Source: Chloroflexota bacterium (lineage in GTDB: Bacteria > Chloroflexota > Anaerolineae > Anaerolineales > Anaerolineaceae). From it: a stretch of 53,974 bases of DNA. Where the stretch lies: contig JAAYUC010000045.1 in assembly GCA_012517865.1 (NCBI GenBank), forward strand, positions 1 through 53,974, given 5' to 3'. Numbering within the stretch: the first letter of the stretch is position 1; the number at the start of each line of letters is the position of its first letter. Positions 30,855 through 39,560 of this stretch are shown one piece after another. The position numbers and the translations under genes are program-made. Under the pieces are notes generated by a model that saw only the letters and a program-made list of their open reading frames with translations, was not told the origin of the DNA and did not search any database.

Positions 30855-32439
30855 ACAGGTGCTTCTGACCAACGGGTATTTTTACCAGGGGAAGCCCGCG
30901 CGCACCGACCTGGAAACCCTGGTCGTTGAGGATGGAATCATCCGCGCGATTTTTCCCGTCAGGGATGTAAGTTCTACCCTGCGGCGTTCCAGCAAGGTCA
31001 TCGACCTGCAGGGTCAGAGCGTGTTCCCGGGCCTCACCGATTCCCATTTGCATCTTGCTTTTCTGGCAGACCAGCTGACAGCCGTTGATTGCGAAACGGA
31101 TGCGCTGCAGGAATGTCTGGAACGGGTGCAAGCCAAGAGCGCTTCCCTTGGAAAAGAGGACTGGATTATCGGGTACGGTTGGAACCAGAACGCCTGGAAC
31201 CCCGCGCGCTACGGCACCGCGGCTGAATTGGAAGTGGTCAGCGGCGGGCGCCCGGCAGTTCTCTATGCCAAATCACTCCACGCCTCCTGGGCGAATGAAA
31301 CCGCCTTGCGCGCGGCTGGGATTGACGAAAGCAGCGCGGACCCCGAAGGCGGAAGAATCCTGCGGAATGATAACGGCAAGCCGAACGGTATTCTTTTGGA
31401 AAATGCCATGCGCCTGGTCGACGCGGTAGTGCCGCCCCTGGCGGGTAAACGCCTCCAAAAGATGCTCAGAACCGCTCAGTCTTTACTGCTTTCATATGGC
31501 GTTACCAGCGCGCACGATTTCGACCGCGAGGCCTGCTACGAAGCGCTGCAAAGCCTGGATGCGGCTGGGGAACTGATTCTGCGGGTGCGGAAAAATCTGC
31601 CCGGAGAACACCTCCCGGAAATCCTCGCGGAAGGTTTGCGCAGCGGAACCGGCACGGAACACCTCATTCTGGGTTCTCTGAAATACTTCGCGGACGGCGC
31701 GCTTGGCCCGCAGACTGCCGCGATGCTGGCGCCGTATGAAAACAGCGGCTCCGCAGGGCTTTTATTGATGGATGCCGACCAGGTTTTCGCGGAAGGCGTC
31801 CGCGCCGCCGCGTTGGGATGGCCTTTAGCCGTACACGCCATTGGCGATTTGGCCGTCCGTTCCGTTCTGGACGGCTTTGAGCGGCTGCGCGTGTGGGAAC
31901 AAACCCAGCACCGCCCGCGCCTTCCCCACCGCATCGAACACGTCCAAATCATCGCGCCCCAGGACCAACCCCGTCTCAAGCAGCTCGGGGTCACCGCCTC
32001 CATGCAGCCGCTGCATGCCACCTCGGATATGTTCACAGCCGGGCGGCATTGGGGCAAGCGATGCGCGCACGCTTATGCCCTGAATTCCCTGCAGCGCCAG
32101 GGCGCTTTGCTCATTCTCGGCTCCGACGCGCCGGTGGAATCTCCCAATCCGTTCCTCGGTTTGCACGCCGCCGTCACGCGCCGGCGCGTCAGCGGTGAAC
32201 CTGATGAAAATGGATGGTATCCCGAGCAGCGCCTCTCGCTTACCCAGGCTTTGGATGGATACACGGTAAATCCGGCAAAATCCTGCGGCCTTGGGCACAG
32301 CCTTGGGCGCATCGCGGTCGGCTGTCGGGCAGACCTGATTGTCCTGCCGCAAAATCCCTTCGCGCTGGAAGCTCAGAGCTTATGGCGCCTGCTTCCGGAC
32401 CTGACCCTGGTGGACGGACGGGTTGTCTTCCAGCGATAG
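30847..32439 (+). CDS. Amidohydrolase (YtcJ/amidohydrolase-3 type)
   Basis: 530 residues, the common size for this family. The metal-binding start motif is FPGLTDSHLHLAF (HxH). YGVTSAHDFDREA, HAIGDLAVRSVLDGF and HRIEHVQIIAP follow, and GSDAPVESPNPF supplies the late aspartate. It would hydrolyse amide or related bonds in a metal-dependent way; the substrate is unknown. The gene overlaps parB by 8 bp, so it is probably co-translated though functionally unrelated. Confidence 0.85.
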   Translation: MTEQVLLTNGYFYQGKPARTDLETLVVEDGIIRAIFPVRDVSSTLRRSSKVIDLQGQSVFPGLTDSHLHLAFLADQLTAVDCETDALQECLERVQAKSASLGKEDWIIGYGWNQNAWNPARYGTAAELEVVSGGRPAVLYAKSLHASWANETALRAAGIDESSADPEGGRILRNDNGKPNGILLENAMRLVDAVVPPLAGKRLQKMLRTAQSLLLSYGVTSAHDFDREACYEALQSLDAAGELILRVRKNLPGEHLPEILAEGLRSGTGTEHLILGSLKYFADGALGPQTAAMLAPYENSGSAGLLLMDADQVFAEGVRAAALGWPLAVHAIGDLAVRSVLDGFERLRVWEQTQHRPRLPHRIEHVQIIAPQDQPRLKQLGVTASMQPLHATSDMFTAGRHWGKRCAHAYALNSLQRQGALLILGSDAPVESPNPFLGLHAAVTRRRVSGEPDENGWYPEQRLSLTQALDGYTVNPAKSCGLGHSLGRIAVGCRADLIVLPQNPFALEAQSLWRLLPDLTLVDGRVVFQR

Positions 32440-32499
32440 CCTCATCAGTTTTTGAATCATTCGCCTGGCCCAAAAGGAAGCACTGTCGGATATATAAAA

Positions 32500-33351
32500 A
32501 TGGGAACACAAATCCTTCCATCAAACGCCTACCCGCTGGACGCGCTCAGGTCATTCCTGAATTTTGCCCCGCTGACTTTTTCCAATCTGGATTGGATTTC
32601 CGTACAGGAGCGCCTGGAAGGGCAGTGCTGCTTCGTTCGTTCCGAAGAGAACCAGATAAAAGCGCTCATTTCGTGTGAGCCAGAAAATGAGCAGGCCGCG
32701 TGGCTGCGAATTTTTGTCAGTTTGTCTGATGGAAGACACGCTGAGTATTTTGAGCGCCTGTTGGACCGCGCGCTTTTGGAGCTGCGGGAGGCCGGGGTAA
32801 CCGCGCTCTACACGCTCAGTTTCAAACCCTGGCACCAAAACCTTTTTTCCAGCTGTGCCTTCCTGCCGTTTACCCGAATCACAACACTGATTCTCTCCGA
32901 CCTAAGCGCGGAAAGCGCTGAGCCCCTGCCCGGCGCGGAAATCCGGGTGATGACCGCCGAAGACCTCCCTGCGCTGGAAGAGGTAGACCACAGCGCGTTC
33001 AGCCCGGCCTGGCAGCTGAACACCCGCTCATTAGAGGCGGCATTTCGGACCTGTACCTACAATACCGTGGCCCTGCAGGGCGGAAAAATTGTCGCGTATC
33101 AGATGACCGCCGCGAATTTTTACACATCCCACCTGGCCCGGCTGGCAGTTCATCCGCTTGCCCAGCAGCAGGGGTTGGGAATAAGGCTGGCGCTGGATAC
33201 CATCCGCGAGACAGCATCGCGCGGAGGTACAGAAATGACGGTCAACACACAGACCAACAATCAACAATCCCTCAGGCTCTATCATCGTCTTGGCTTTATT
33301 CAGCAGGGAAAATTGATTCCCGTGCTGCAAAAGCCCATCCGGGATGTATAA
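32500..33351 (+). CDS. GNAT N-acetyltransferase, two-domain
   Basis: 283 residues. The N-terminal half (about 1-140) looks like a degenerate GNAT domain. The C-terminal half (about 145-280) is a clear one, with EIRVMTAEDLPALEEV, the acetyl-CoA loop LAVHPLAQQQGLGIRLA (about 215-231) and VNTQTNNQQSLRLYHRLGF. The acceptor is unknown. I chose ATG 32500; a TTG at 32452 gives 16 more residues, and neither has a well-placed Shine-Dalgarno. It follows the amidohydrolase by 60 bp. Confidence 0.82.
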   Translation: MGTQILPSNAYPLDALRSFLNFAPLTFSNLDWISVQERLEGQCCFVRSEENQIKALISCEPENEQAAWLRIFVSLSDGRHAEYFERLLDRALLELREAGVTALYTLSFKPWHQNLFSSCAFLPFTRITTLILSDLSAESAEPLPGAEIRVMTAEDLPALEEVDHSAFSPAWQLNTRSLEAAFRTCTYNTVALQGGKIVAYQMTAANFYTSHLARLAVHPLAQQQGLGIRLALDTIRETASRGGTEMTVNTQTNNQQSLRLYHRLGFIQQGKLIPVLQKPIRDV

Positions 33352-33419
33352 AATATCGCGCTTTACAATTTAAACCGGGTGTGGCAAAATCCTTTCATTA
33401 CATTTTGAGGAGCATAAGC

Positions 33420-34085
33420 ATGACCGGAACACAAACCCAACGGGACATTCTGCGCCAAAAACGCAAACAGGCTGCCAACAAGAAGACAATCACCATCCTG
33501 GCGGTGGTTGGCGGGGTCGCTCTCGTCGTTTTTTTGCTCGTAATGCTGCCAAAATGGACGCTGGACACAGGCCAGCTTTATATGCAAGACGGCTTCTCAA
33601 TCGGCGACCCCAACGCGCCGGTAAAAGTGGAACAGTTCTCAGACTTCCGCTGCAGCCACTGCCAAAACTTCGCCCTCAATTATGAAGATGATTTCATTAA
33701 AAAGTATGTGGACACCGGCATGGTGTATTTCACGTTCCACAACTACGCCTTCCTCTCAGAAGACTCCCGGGACGCTGCCGAAGCGTCCTACTGCGCGGCG
33801 GAGCAGAACGCTTTCTGGCAGTACAAAAAGTTGCTGTACACCTATTCAACCTACGCCGGTGCATTCGCGGAATCCAATCTGCTGGATTACGCCAAAAAGC
33901 TGAAACTGGACACGGACAAATTCTCCGAGTGTCTGAAATCTGACCGGAACCTTGCCAAACTGGATGAGATCATGCGTTACGCCAACTCCCTGGGAATTGA
34001 TTCCACCCCTCAGTTCTCCGTCAACGGTACCATTGTGTATATGAACACTTTGAACGAGACGGTAGACAAAGCGCTGCTCAGATAA
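33420..34085 (+). CDS. DsbA-like membrane-anchored thiol oxidoreductase
   Basis: 221 residues. A basic N-terminus (QRDILRQKRKQAANKK) precedes one membrane helix (about 25-43). A DsbA/thioredoxin-fold domain follows, with the active site RCSHCQNFA and the cis-Pro region DSTPQFSVNG. It probably oxidises or isomerises disulfides outside the membrane; the form resembles BdbD/DsbA-like proteins of monoderms. TGAGGAG lies 7 nt before ATG 33420, ruling out the longer in-frame start at 33381. A terminator follows. No DsbB or VKOR partner is in the window. Confidence 0.9.
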   Translation: MTGTQTQRDILRQKRKQAANKKTITILAVVGGVALVVFLLVMLPKWTLDTGQLYMQDGFSIGDPNAPVKVEQFSDFRCSHCQNFALNYEDDFIKKYVDTGMVYFTFHNYAFLSEDSRDAAEASYCAAEQNAFWQYKKLLYTYSTYAGAFAESNLLDYAKKLKLDTDKFSECLKSDRNLAKLDEIMRYANSLGIDSTPQFSVNGTIVYMNTLNETVDKALLR

Positions 34086-34104
34086 GCGCTCCCCGCCTGA
34101 CGAT

Positions 34105-34138
34105 AAACGCCTGGACGACAAGTTTCCAGGCGTTTTTT
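34105..34138 (+). terminator. Rho-independent terminator after the DsbA-like gene
   Basis: AACGCCTGG pairs with CCAGGCGTT around an 11-base loop, followed by TTTT. Confidence 0.8.
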
Positions 34139-34170
34139 GATTCCGGCGCCATGCCGCGTTTCGTCAGGGG

Positions 34171-34890
34171 TTAATAAGCGATGCCCAGGGCGTTCAGCCC
34201 CAGCACGATTAAAACTGCAAATACCAACGCGGGAAGAAAGCTGCCAGTGCGGATTTTTTTAATCTCAAGCAAATTGCTAATCGCGATTCCAGCTAAAATC
34301 ACGCCGCCGATGGCGGTCATTTCCGCTACAACCGAAGCATCAAACCCCTGCCCCAAAGCCCGGGCGGACAGGCTGATCGCGCCCTGATAGACCAGCACGG
34401 GCAAAGCCGAGAATAAGACGCCTGCACCGAGCGAGGAGGCAAAGGCAACCGAGGCCAGTCCGTCCAGCAGAGATTTAATGGCCAGCATCTGGAAATTGCC
34501 GCTCAAGCCGTCCTGAATGGAACCCAGAATTGCCATGGGGCCAATGCAGAAAAGCAGGGATGTCGTTACAAAGCCGTTGATGAATCGCTGCGCGTCAGCG
34601 CTCTGAGGATTCTCCGCGCTGTTGAATTTTGCCTGCAAAAACGAACCCAGGCTTTCCAGGCGCTCCTCCAGCTTAAGCCATTCCCCCGCGATCGTCCCCA
34701 GAATCAACGCTCCCAAAGGGATGAGCATGTTTTTTGTCTCAGTGAATATGTAGATACCATACGCCAGGGTAAATAAGCCCAGGCCCGAGACGATTGTCTG
34801 GCGAAATTTGGCTGGGATTTTATGTCCGGCTGTGAGTCCAATCAGCCCTCCTAAGAGGATTGCCGCGACATTAATGAAAGTCCCAATCAT
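34171..34890 (-). CDS. DUF554 family membrane protein
   Basis: 239 residues with about six or seven membrane helices. The start IGTFINVAAILLGGLIGL and the later GDxx-like segment (LGALILGTIAGEWLKLEERLE) are typical of DUF554 (YdfK-like) proteins. FCIGPMAILGSIQDGLSGN is the most characteristic block. The function is unknown; a transporter has been suggested. It follows the adenosyltransferase-like gene by 18 bp on the same strand. Confidence 0.88.
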   Translation of the reverse strand: MIGTFINVAAILLGGLIGLTAGHKIPAKFRQTIVSGLGLFTLAYGIYIFTETKNMLIPLGALILGTIAGEWLKLEERLESLGSFLQAKFNSAENPQSADAQRFINGFVTTSLLFCIGPMAILGSIQDGLSGNFQMLAIKSLLDGLASVAFASSLGAGVLFSALPVLVYQGAISLSARALGQGFDASVVAEMTAIGGVILAGIAISNLLEIKKIRTGSFLPALVFAVLIVLGLNALGIAY

Positions 34891-34908
34891 GCCCGCCGCC
34901 TTTGGTGA

Positions 34909-35436
34909 TTATTGATTTTGAGAGCCGGCGGCCTGCCCGGCGAGCAGCAAAAAACACAGATAAGACAGGCGGTTTAAATAGTTCAGCGCGTCCTCCGGGA
35001 TATAGTTGCCCTGTGGAGATTTGGCCAGGCTGATAGTTTCCCGTTCTGCTCTGCGCACTACCGCCCTGGCAAGGTCCAAAGCGCCCTCCGCCGGCGTCTT
35101 TCCCGGATGCAAAAAGGCACCCGGCATTTCGGTCTTTTTTTCCACCTCTGCCGTAAAAGATTCCAGTTTTTCCAGCGCAAAAGCAAGCTTTTCCTGAAAA
35201 GAGGTGTGATTCCAACCCGCCATACCTGCCATGATAAGCGAAAGGTGCTCCTGGCAGGCGCTAAGTATGTCCTTATCTGCCGGGTCAGTCAAAAAGGCTT
35301 TTGCCAGGCTAAGGCTGGCGCTGGCTTCGTCAATCGCACCGATGGCGCGCAAACGCGGGTCATCCTTGGAAACGGCTTCTTCTCCAAGCAGACTCGTCAT
35401 GCCCGGTTTTTGGGCGCGCTTTCCGCGGGAAGTCAC
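34909..35436 (-). CDS. Cobalamin adenosyltransferase-like protein (PduO/MMAB fold), N-terminus degenerate
   Basis: 175 residues. The family blocks TSLLGEEAVSKDDPRLRAIG, AIDEASASLSLAKAF and LARAVVRRAERETISL (normally RxVCRRAER) and YLNRLSYLCFLL are clear. The usual N-terminal ATP-binding TxxGDxGxT motif reads KRAQKPGMTSLLG here, so the Gly-Asp-Gly is lost. PduO enzymes convert cob(I)alamin to adenosylcobalamin. With this motif altered, activity is uncertain and it could be a derived homologue. The GTG start has AAGGAG 8 nt upstream. It begins 3 nt after the oligopeptide-binding protein gene. Confidence 0.75.
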   Translation of the reverse strand: MTSRGKRAQKPGMTSLLGEEAVSKDDPRLRAIGAIDEASASLSLAKAFLTDPADKDILSACQEHLSLIMAGMAGWNHTSFQEKLAFALEKLESFTAEVEKKTEMPGAFLHPGKTPAEGALDLARAVVRRAERETISLAKSPQGNYIPEDALNYLNRLSYLCFLLLAGQAAGSQNQ

Positions 35437-35439
35437 TGG

Positions 35440-37110
35440 CTATTCTCCTTCCGGCGTGTTCCCCGCGAGGATAAACCAGCGATTGATGTTGTTTAACCGG
35501 TCGCTGGGTTCGTAGATGGGTCCGATGGTTACGTCCCGGATGGTGTCCCGGATGGCGTAATTATAGACCGGATAGAAGAGCGGCAGAGACGGCAGCTGTT
35601 CGTGAAAGAGAATCTGGAAATTGCGGTAGAGCTTGGCCCGCAGAGTGTAATCATTCGTCACGCGCGCCTGTTCAAGATATTCGCTGGCGGAACGGTTATT
35701 CCATTGTGAATAGTTTTGGCCGTCCTGCGCCTGAGACTGCGCCCAGAACGGATAGGGGTCCGGGTCCGGTGTGCCAGAAAGGTCTATTTCCACCAGGGCC
35801 GCGTCGTAGTCCCGCGCGTCGAGTCTTGCCACAACCTCAGCATAGGGCAGGGTAAGCACATCCACGGCAACGCCAACTGATTCCCAACCTTGTTTAATAT
35901 ACTCCGCGATGCGGGTATGCGTGTCGTCATCCGGGCTGAGCAACACCAGCCGCACTTCCACACCTTCCGCTGTCACCAGCGCGCCTGTTTCGGCGCGGGT
36001 AATTCCCAGCGCGGCAATCCGCTGGATTGCGGCATCCGGGTCGTAGGGATAACTGCCCTGGTCCGGGTAATAAGCCCAACTGCCGCTGAGAATCGGTCCG
36101 TTCGCCAGGATGCCTTGCCCAAGCATGACCTGGTCCAGGATTGCCTGGCGGTTAATGGCCAGCATCAGCGCCTGTCGGAATTCCGCGTCCTGCAAAAATT
36201 CTTTGGCGGAGTTATTAAGGTTCAAAAAGACCATGCTCAGGCGCGGTTCGCGTGTGGAAAAGAGATTCAGGCCGGGCTCAGCCAAAACCTCTGGCAAAAT
36301 ATCGAGCGTGACGCCCGCCAGTCCATCCACCTCGCCGCCCTGATAGGCAGTCCAGGCCGCGCGCATGTCGGGGTAATACTGAAAGACCACCTCATCAATA
36401 TAGGGACGGCCAAAGTAATAATCTTCGTTGGGTAATAGGTCCACGCCGCTGATTACACCGTCCTTCACCAAAAAGCGATTGAATTTATACGGTCCGGTGC
36501 CTATCGGAGAGGTGTTGAAGGGGTGGTCGACCAGCTCCGCCAGGGTCAGGTTCCCGAGCAGATGCGATGGAAGCAGCGGGACGCCAAGGTAATCCAGGAG
36601 CGGTGAAAAAGCTTCCGGCAGCGCGAATTCCACCAGCGTATCGGAGAGAGCATTCACCTGAATTTCCGACCAGAACGCCCGCAGGTCCGCTGGGATTAAG
36701 TCATTTTCCTCGCGCAGCAGGCCAATCGTGAAGACAACATCTTCTGCGGTAACAGGATGTCCATCGTGCCAATAAGCGTTCGCCCGCAGGCTGAACGTGA
36801 AGCGCGTGCCGTCGCTGGAGTAACTCCAGGTCTCAGCCAAATCAGGCTGGGGCATTCCGCTGGAATCAAACCGGACCAACCTATTAAAAAGGAGGCGGTC
36901 CACATCTTTGTCAGCCTGATTGTACCTGTCCAAAAGTGGATTCAGGCGCAAAAAGCTGCCAACTAGCGCTTCGGTGTAGATACCGCCAGTGACAGGGTTG
37001 GGAGTGCCTGTGATTTCAGGGGAGTTCGCCCCTTGTTGAAAAACAAGCAGCAAACCCACAACCAGGCCTGTTAATAAAATTATAAGCAGCTGCCAGCGAA
37101 ATTTTCTCAT
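35440..37110 (-). CDS. Oligopeptide-type ABC substrate-binding protein (SBP family 5)
   Basis: 556 residues. An N-terminal hydrophobic segment (about 6-24) lacks a lipobox cysteine, so it is a signal peptide or anchor rather than a lipoprotein. The SBP_bac_5 fold shows GGIYTEALVGSFLRLNPLLD, FTFSLRANAYWHDGHPVTAEDVVFTI and SPIGTGPYKF. It binds peptides, nickel or similar ligands for import. No permease or ATPase is adjacent. No Shine-Dalgarno is seen before the ATG. It is upstream of the adenosyltransferase-like and DUF554 genes. Confidence 0.88.
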   Translation of the reverse strand: MRKFRWQLLIILLTGLVVGLLLVFQQGANSPEITGTPNPVTGGIYTEALVGSFLRLNPLLDRYNQADKDVDRLLFNRLVRFDSSGMPQPDLAETWSYSSDGTRFTFSLRANAYWHDGHPVTAEDVVFTIGLLREENDLIPADLRAFWSEIQVNALSDTLVEFALPEAFSPLLDYLGVPLLPSHLLGNLTLAELVDHPFNTSPIGTGPYKFNRFLVKDGVISGVDLLPNEDYYFGRPYIDEVVFQYYPDMRAAWTAYQGGEVDGLAGVTLDILPEVLAEPGLNLFSTREPRLSMVFLNLNNSAKEFLQDAEFRQALMLAINRQAILDQVMLGQGILANGPILSGSWAYYPDQGSYPYDPDAAIQRIAALGITRAETGALVTAEGVEVRLVLLSPDDDTHTRIAEYIKQGWESVGVAVDVLTLPYAEVVARLDARDYDAALVEIDLSGTPDPDPYPFWAQSQAQDGQNYSQWNNRSASEYLEQARVTNDYTLRAKLYRNFQILFHEQLPSLPLFYPVYNYAIRDTIRDVTIGPIYEPSDRLNNINRWFILAGNTPEGE

Positions 37111-37114
37111 AATT

Positions 37115-37149
37115 AAAAAAAGACAACCCCCAATACTGGCGAGTCGTCC
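37115..37149 (-). terminator. Terminator after secG
   Basis: On the minus strand GACGAC and GTTGTC (one G-T pair) enclose a smaller CCA/TGG hairpin and are followed by seven T. It separates secG from the oligopeptide-binding protein gene. Confidence 0.6.
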
Positions 37150-37200
37150 TTTACCTCCATGTGGATTGTTTGAAACGCCTTCAAATTGATGCGAAACAGA

Positions 37201-37425
37201 TTATCCGGTGATGAGCACACTGACCAAAGCCAAAATAACAAAAAGCACTGCCAGCCCGATGGTCACAAAGAAAAGCACTCTTTCCACGCCGCGCCGTTTG
37301 GTATAGACGCCGCCGCTATCTCCGCCGGCCAGACTGCCGAGGCCGATACCTTTGCTCTGCAGGAGAATGCTGCCCACCAGGGCGACAGATGTAATCATGA
37401 TCGCGATATTCAGAAAACTGTTCAA
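37201..37425 (-). CDS. secG: Preprotein translocase subunit SecG
   Basis: 74 residues with two membrane helices (about 4-22 and 48-70) joined by a Gly/Ser loop containing SKGIGLGSLAGGDSGG, the standard SecG layout. It assists SecYE during secretion. The start is set by the Shine-Dalgarno: GGAGG sits 5 nt before a TTG at 37425. A longer frame beginning TTG at 37440 would place that site inside the gene. Confidence 0.9.
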   Translation of the reverse strand: MNSFLNIAIMITSVALVGSILLQSKGIGLGSLAGGDSGGVYTKRRGVERVLFFVTIGLAVLFVILALVSVLITG

Positions 37426-37552
37426 TTTAACCTCCGACAATTAACAAAAAGATTATACCTGAACCGATTAAAACGTCAAATCGCAATTATAACAGAAGGC
37501 CGGCCAAACGAGAAACTATTGGCTTTCACCTGCGCCAGCAAGCGGGAAAGGA

Positions 37553-37558
37553 TATAAT
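37553..37558 (+). promoter_or_regulatory. -10 element for the PHP gene
   Basis: TATAAT at 37553-37558 lies 37 nt before the start codon. No clear -35. Confidence 0.35.
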
Positions 37559-37595
37559 CAGAAGAGTATGTCTTACGGAGACCTGAGCTAAACCC

Positions 37596-38660
37596 ATGGA
37601 AGAAATCGTCGTTGCCTTACATATGCATACGGTGTATTCTGATGGGACCGGCAAACACGCCGACCTGGCCGCAGCTGCCCTGAAAGCCGGCCTGGACGCG
37701 ATTCTGGTCACCGATCATAACGTTTGGGTGCAGGGGGTGGAAGGCTACCTGCAAAAAGGCAAAAAACGGCTGCTTACCCTGGTGGGGGAAGAAGTGCACG
37801 ACCAAACGCTGACAAAAGGGAAAAACCACCTGCTGGTTTTTGGCAATACCCGCGAGCTTGCCCGTTTCGCGCCGGACCCTCAGCAGTTGATAAATCAGGC
37901 ATCATCCTCAGGCGGTCTGACCTTTCTCGCCCACCCGATAGAGCACGCCCTGCCCGCTTTCGGCGAAGCCGCTTTCAATTGGGAAGACTGGCAGGTAAGC
38001 GGCTACACAGGCATAGAACTTTGGAACCAGATGAGCGAGTTTAAGACCCGCGCGACAAGCCTGCCAAAGACTGTTTTGCATGCCTTTTTTCCGCAGCTGA
38101 TGACTTTGAGCCCCTTGGAAGCCACACTTAAATTGTGGGACGAACTGATCGCGAAAAGCAATAAACCGGTCGTCGCTGTCGGCGGGGTCGACGCGCATGA
38201 AATGAAAATCAAGAAGGGTCCGATACGCATTCTGCTGTATCCCTACGAGCTCCAATTCCGGTCAATCACCAATCACCTGCTTCTACCGTCCCCGCTTACG
38301 GGAAATCTAACCCAGGATAAGGCGCTGATTTACGGCGCCCTCCGGGCCGGGCATTCCTTCATCGCCTACGACCTTCCCCGTTCGGCCCGCGGGTTCCGCT
38401 TCACAGTCAACGGAAAGGACGGCACATTCTGGATGGGAGACACCGTGTCAGCCGAATCCGGCCTCACGTTTCAGGTGCGCCTGCCCATTCGCACGCATGT
38501 CCGTTTGCTTCGTAACGGCGCTGTCGTCAAGGAACATACAGACCGCGAAGTTCTTACATATCTCACCAAAGAGCCCGGCGTTTACCGCGCGGAGGTCTAC
38601 CTGGACTATCTGGGCAAACACCGGGCCTGGATTTTCAGCAATCCCATTTACGCTGTGTAG
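37596..38660 (+). CDS. PHP-domain metal-dependent phosphoesterase
   Basis: 354 residues. The PHP motifs are LHMHTVYSDGTGKHADL (about 8-24), VTDHN near 45, GEEVHDQ near 66 and a late GGVDAHEMK near 197. The last third (about 255-354) looks like a beta-sandwich (MGDTVSAESGLTFQVRLPI). PHP enzymes are di- or tri-metal phosphatases; this type is often annotated as CehA/McbA-like. The substrate is unknown. It ends about 140 bp before the first FHA gene and has its own weak promoter. Confidence 0.85.
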   Translation: MEEIVVALHMHTVYSDGTGKHADLAAAALKAGLDAILVTDHNVWVQGVEGYLQKGKKRLLTLVGEEVHDQTLTKGKNHLLVFGNTRELARFAPDPQQLINQASSSGGLTFLAHPIEHALPAFGEAAFNWEDWQVSGYTGIELWNQMSEFKTRATSLPKTVLHAFFPQLMTLSPLEATLKLWDELIAKSNKPVVAVGGVDAHEMKIKKGPIRILLYPYELQFRSITNHLLLPSPLTGNLTQDKALIYGALRAGHSFIAYDLPRSARGFRFTVNGKDGTFWMGDTVSAESGLTFQVRLPIRTHVRLLRNGAVVKEHTDREVLTYLTKEPGVYRAEVYLDYLGKHRAWIFSNPIYAV

Positions 38661-38769
38661 GTTTTTAGTCGGACCTCGCAGACCCGGGCGCCCCCAAAAG
38701 AAGAGAGCTGCTGCTGCGGGGTGAAGATTCTAAGAAATTGCTTGCGCGCAAAGAGCGCACCCTGTTCAT

Positions 38770-38778
38770 TGGTATAAT
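38770..38778 (+). promoter_or_regulatory. Extended -10 promoter of the FHA operon
   Basis: TGG precedes a perfect TATAAT (38773-38778), 20 nt before the ATG at 38799. AGAAGGGA in the leader is the ribosome site. This is the likely start of the fhaA-fhaB-mtnP-SEDS/PBP operon. Confidence 0.45.
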
Positions 38779-38798
38779 CCATAAAGAAGGGAACGCAT

Positions 38799-39560
38799 AT
38801 GCTTCTGGAATCCATTGAAAACAAGCTGCGCGCTCTGTTCGAGGGCACCCTGGACCGGCTGCTTTATCCGGGTGTCTCCACATCCCTGAGCAGCCGGCTG
38901 GTCCAGCTGATTTCTGAAAAAATTGCCTCCCAGCCGTCAGATTTACGGCGCGCGCCGGACCTGATTGACATCCTGATTTGTCCGGAAAAGTGGGATGCCT
39001 GGCAAAATGCCCGCCCGGCGCTGGACGATGCCGCCCGGGAACTTGAAGCTTATTGGTCGGAACAGGGATATTCCTTTTTGGACCATCCGCGCATCCGAGT
39101 CATTGCCGACCCCGAACTTACCCCAGAAGCCGTCGGGATTCATATTGATTACGCCCAACATGATCACTGGCAGGGCAAGACGGCTCTCCAGACTGTGCCG
39201 CGCCAGATTACTGAAGAACCCATCCCCGCGAACGCGTACCTGATTATCAACGGAAAAGAACAGGCTGCTCTTACAAAAGCCGTCATTAACATTGGCAGGC
39301 GCTCCACCAGCGATATTGTTCTGAATGACCCGATGGTTTCGCGCGACCATGTGCAGCTGCGCGCGGAACAAGGCAAGTATCTCCTGTTTGACCTGAGCTC
39401 GACCGGTGGAACTTTTGTAAACAACCGCCAGGTGCATTCCGCCGCCTTAAAACCTGGAGACGTCATCAGACTCGGCAAAACGCTGCTGGTTTACAACCAG
39501 GAGCTGCCTGTTCCGGCGGACACAAAAACAACTCTACTCTCCGCGAAACCTGAATCATGA
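38799..39560 (+). CDS. FhaA-like protein: DUF3662 plus FHA domain
   Basis: 253 residues. The N-terminal DUF3662 (about 1-125, starting LLESIENKLRALFEGTLDRL) is the same domain that opens actinobacterial FhaA. A linker leads to a phosphothreonine-binding FHA domain (about 150-240) with INIGRRSTSDIVLND, VSRDHVQLR and STGGTFVNNR. In Actinobacteria FhaA binds phosphorylated MviN/FtsZ-related partners at the wall. It overlaps the next FHA gene by 4 bp. It probably recognises a Ser/Thr-kinase substrate of the SEDS/PBP pathway, but no kinase is in the window. Confidence 0.88.
   Translation: MLLESIENKLRALFEGTLDRLLYPGVSTSLSSRLVQLISEKIASQPSDLRRAPDLIDILICPEKWDAWQNARPALDDAARELEAYWSEQGYSFLDHPRIRVIADPELTPEAVGIHIDYAQHDHWQGKTALQTVPRQITEEPIPANAYLIINGKEQAALTKAVINIGRRSTSDIVLNDPMVSRDHVQLRAEQGKYLLFDLSSTGGTFVNNRQVHSAALKPGDVIRLGKTLLVYNQELPVPADTKTTLLSAKPES

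Noticed and set aside
32452..32499. TTG start giving a longer GNAT protein
   Set aside because: No Shine-Dalgarno, and the extra residues do not look like a domain; the ATG at 32500 is preferred.
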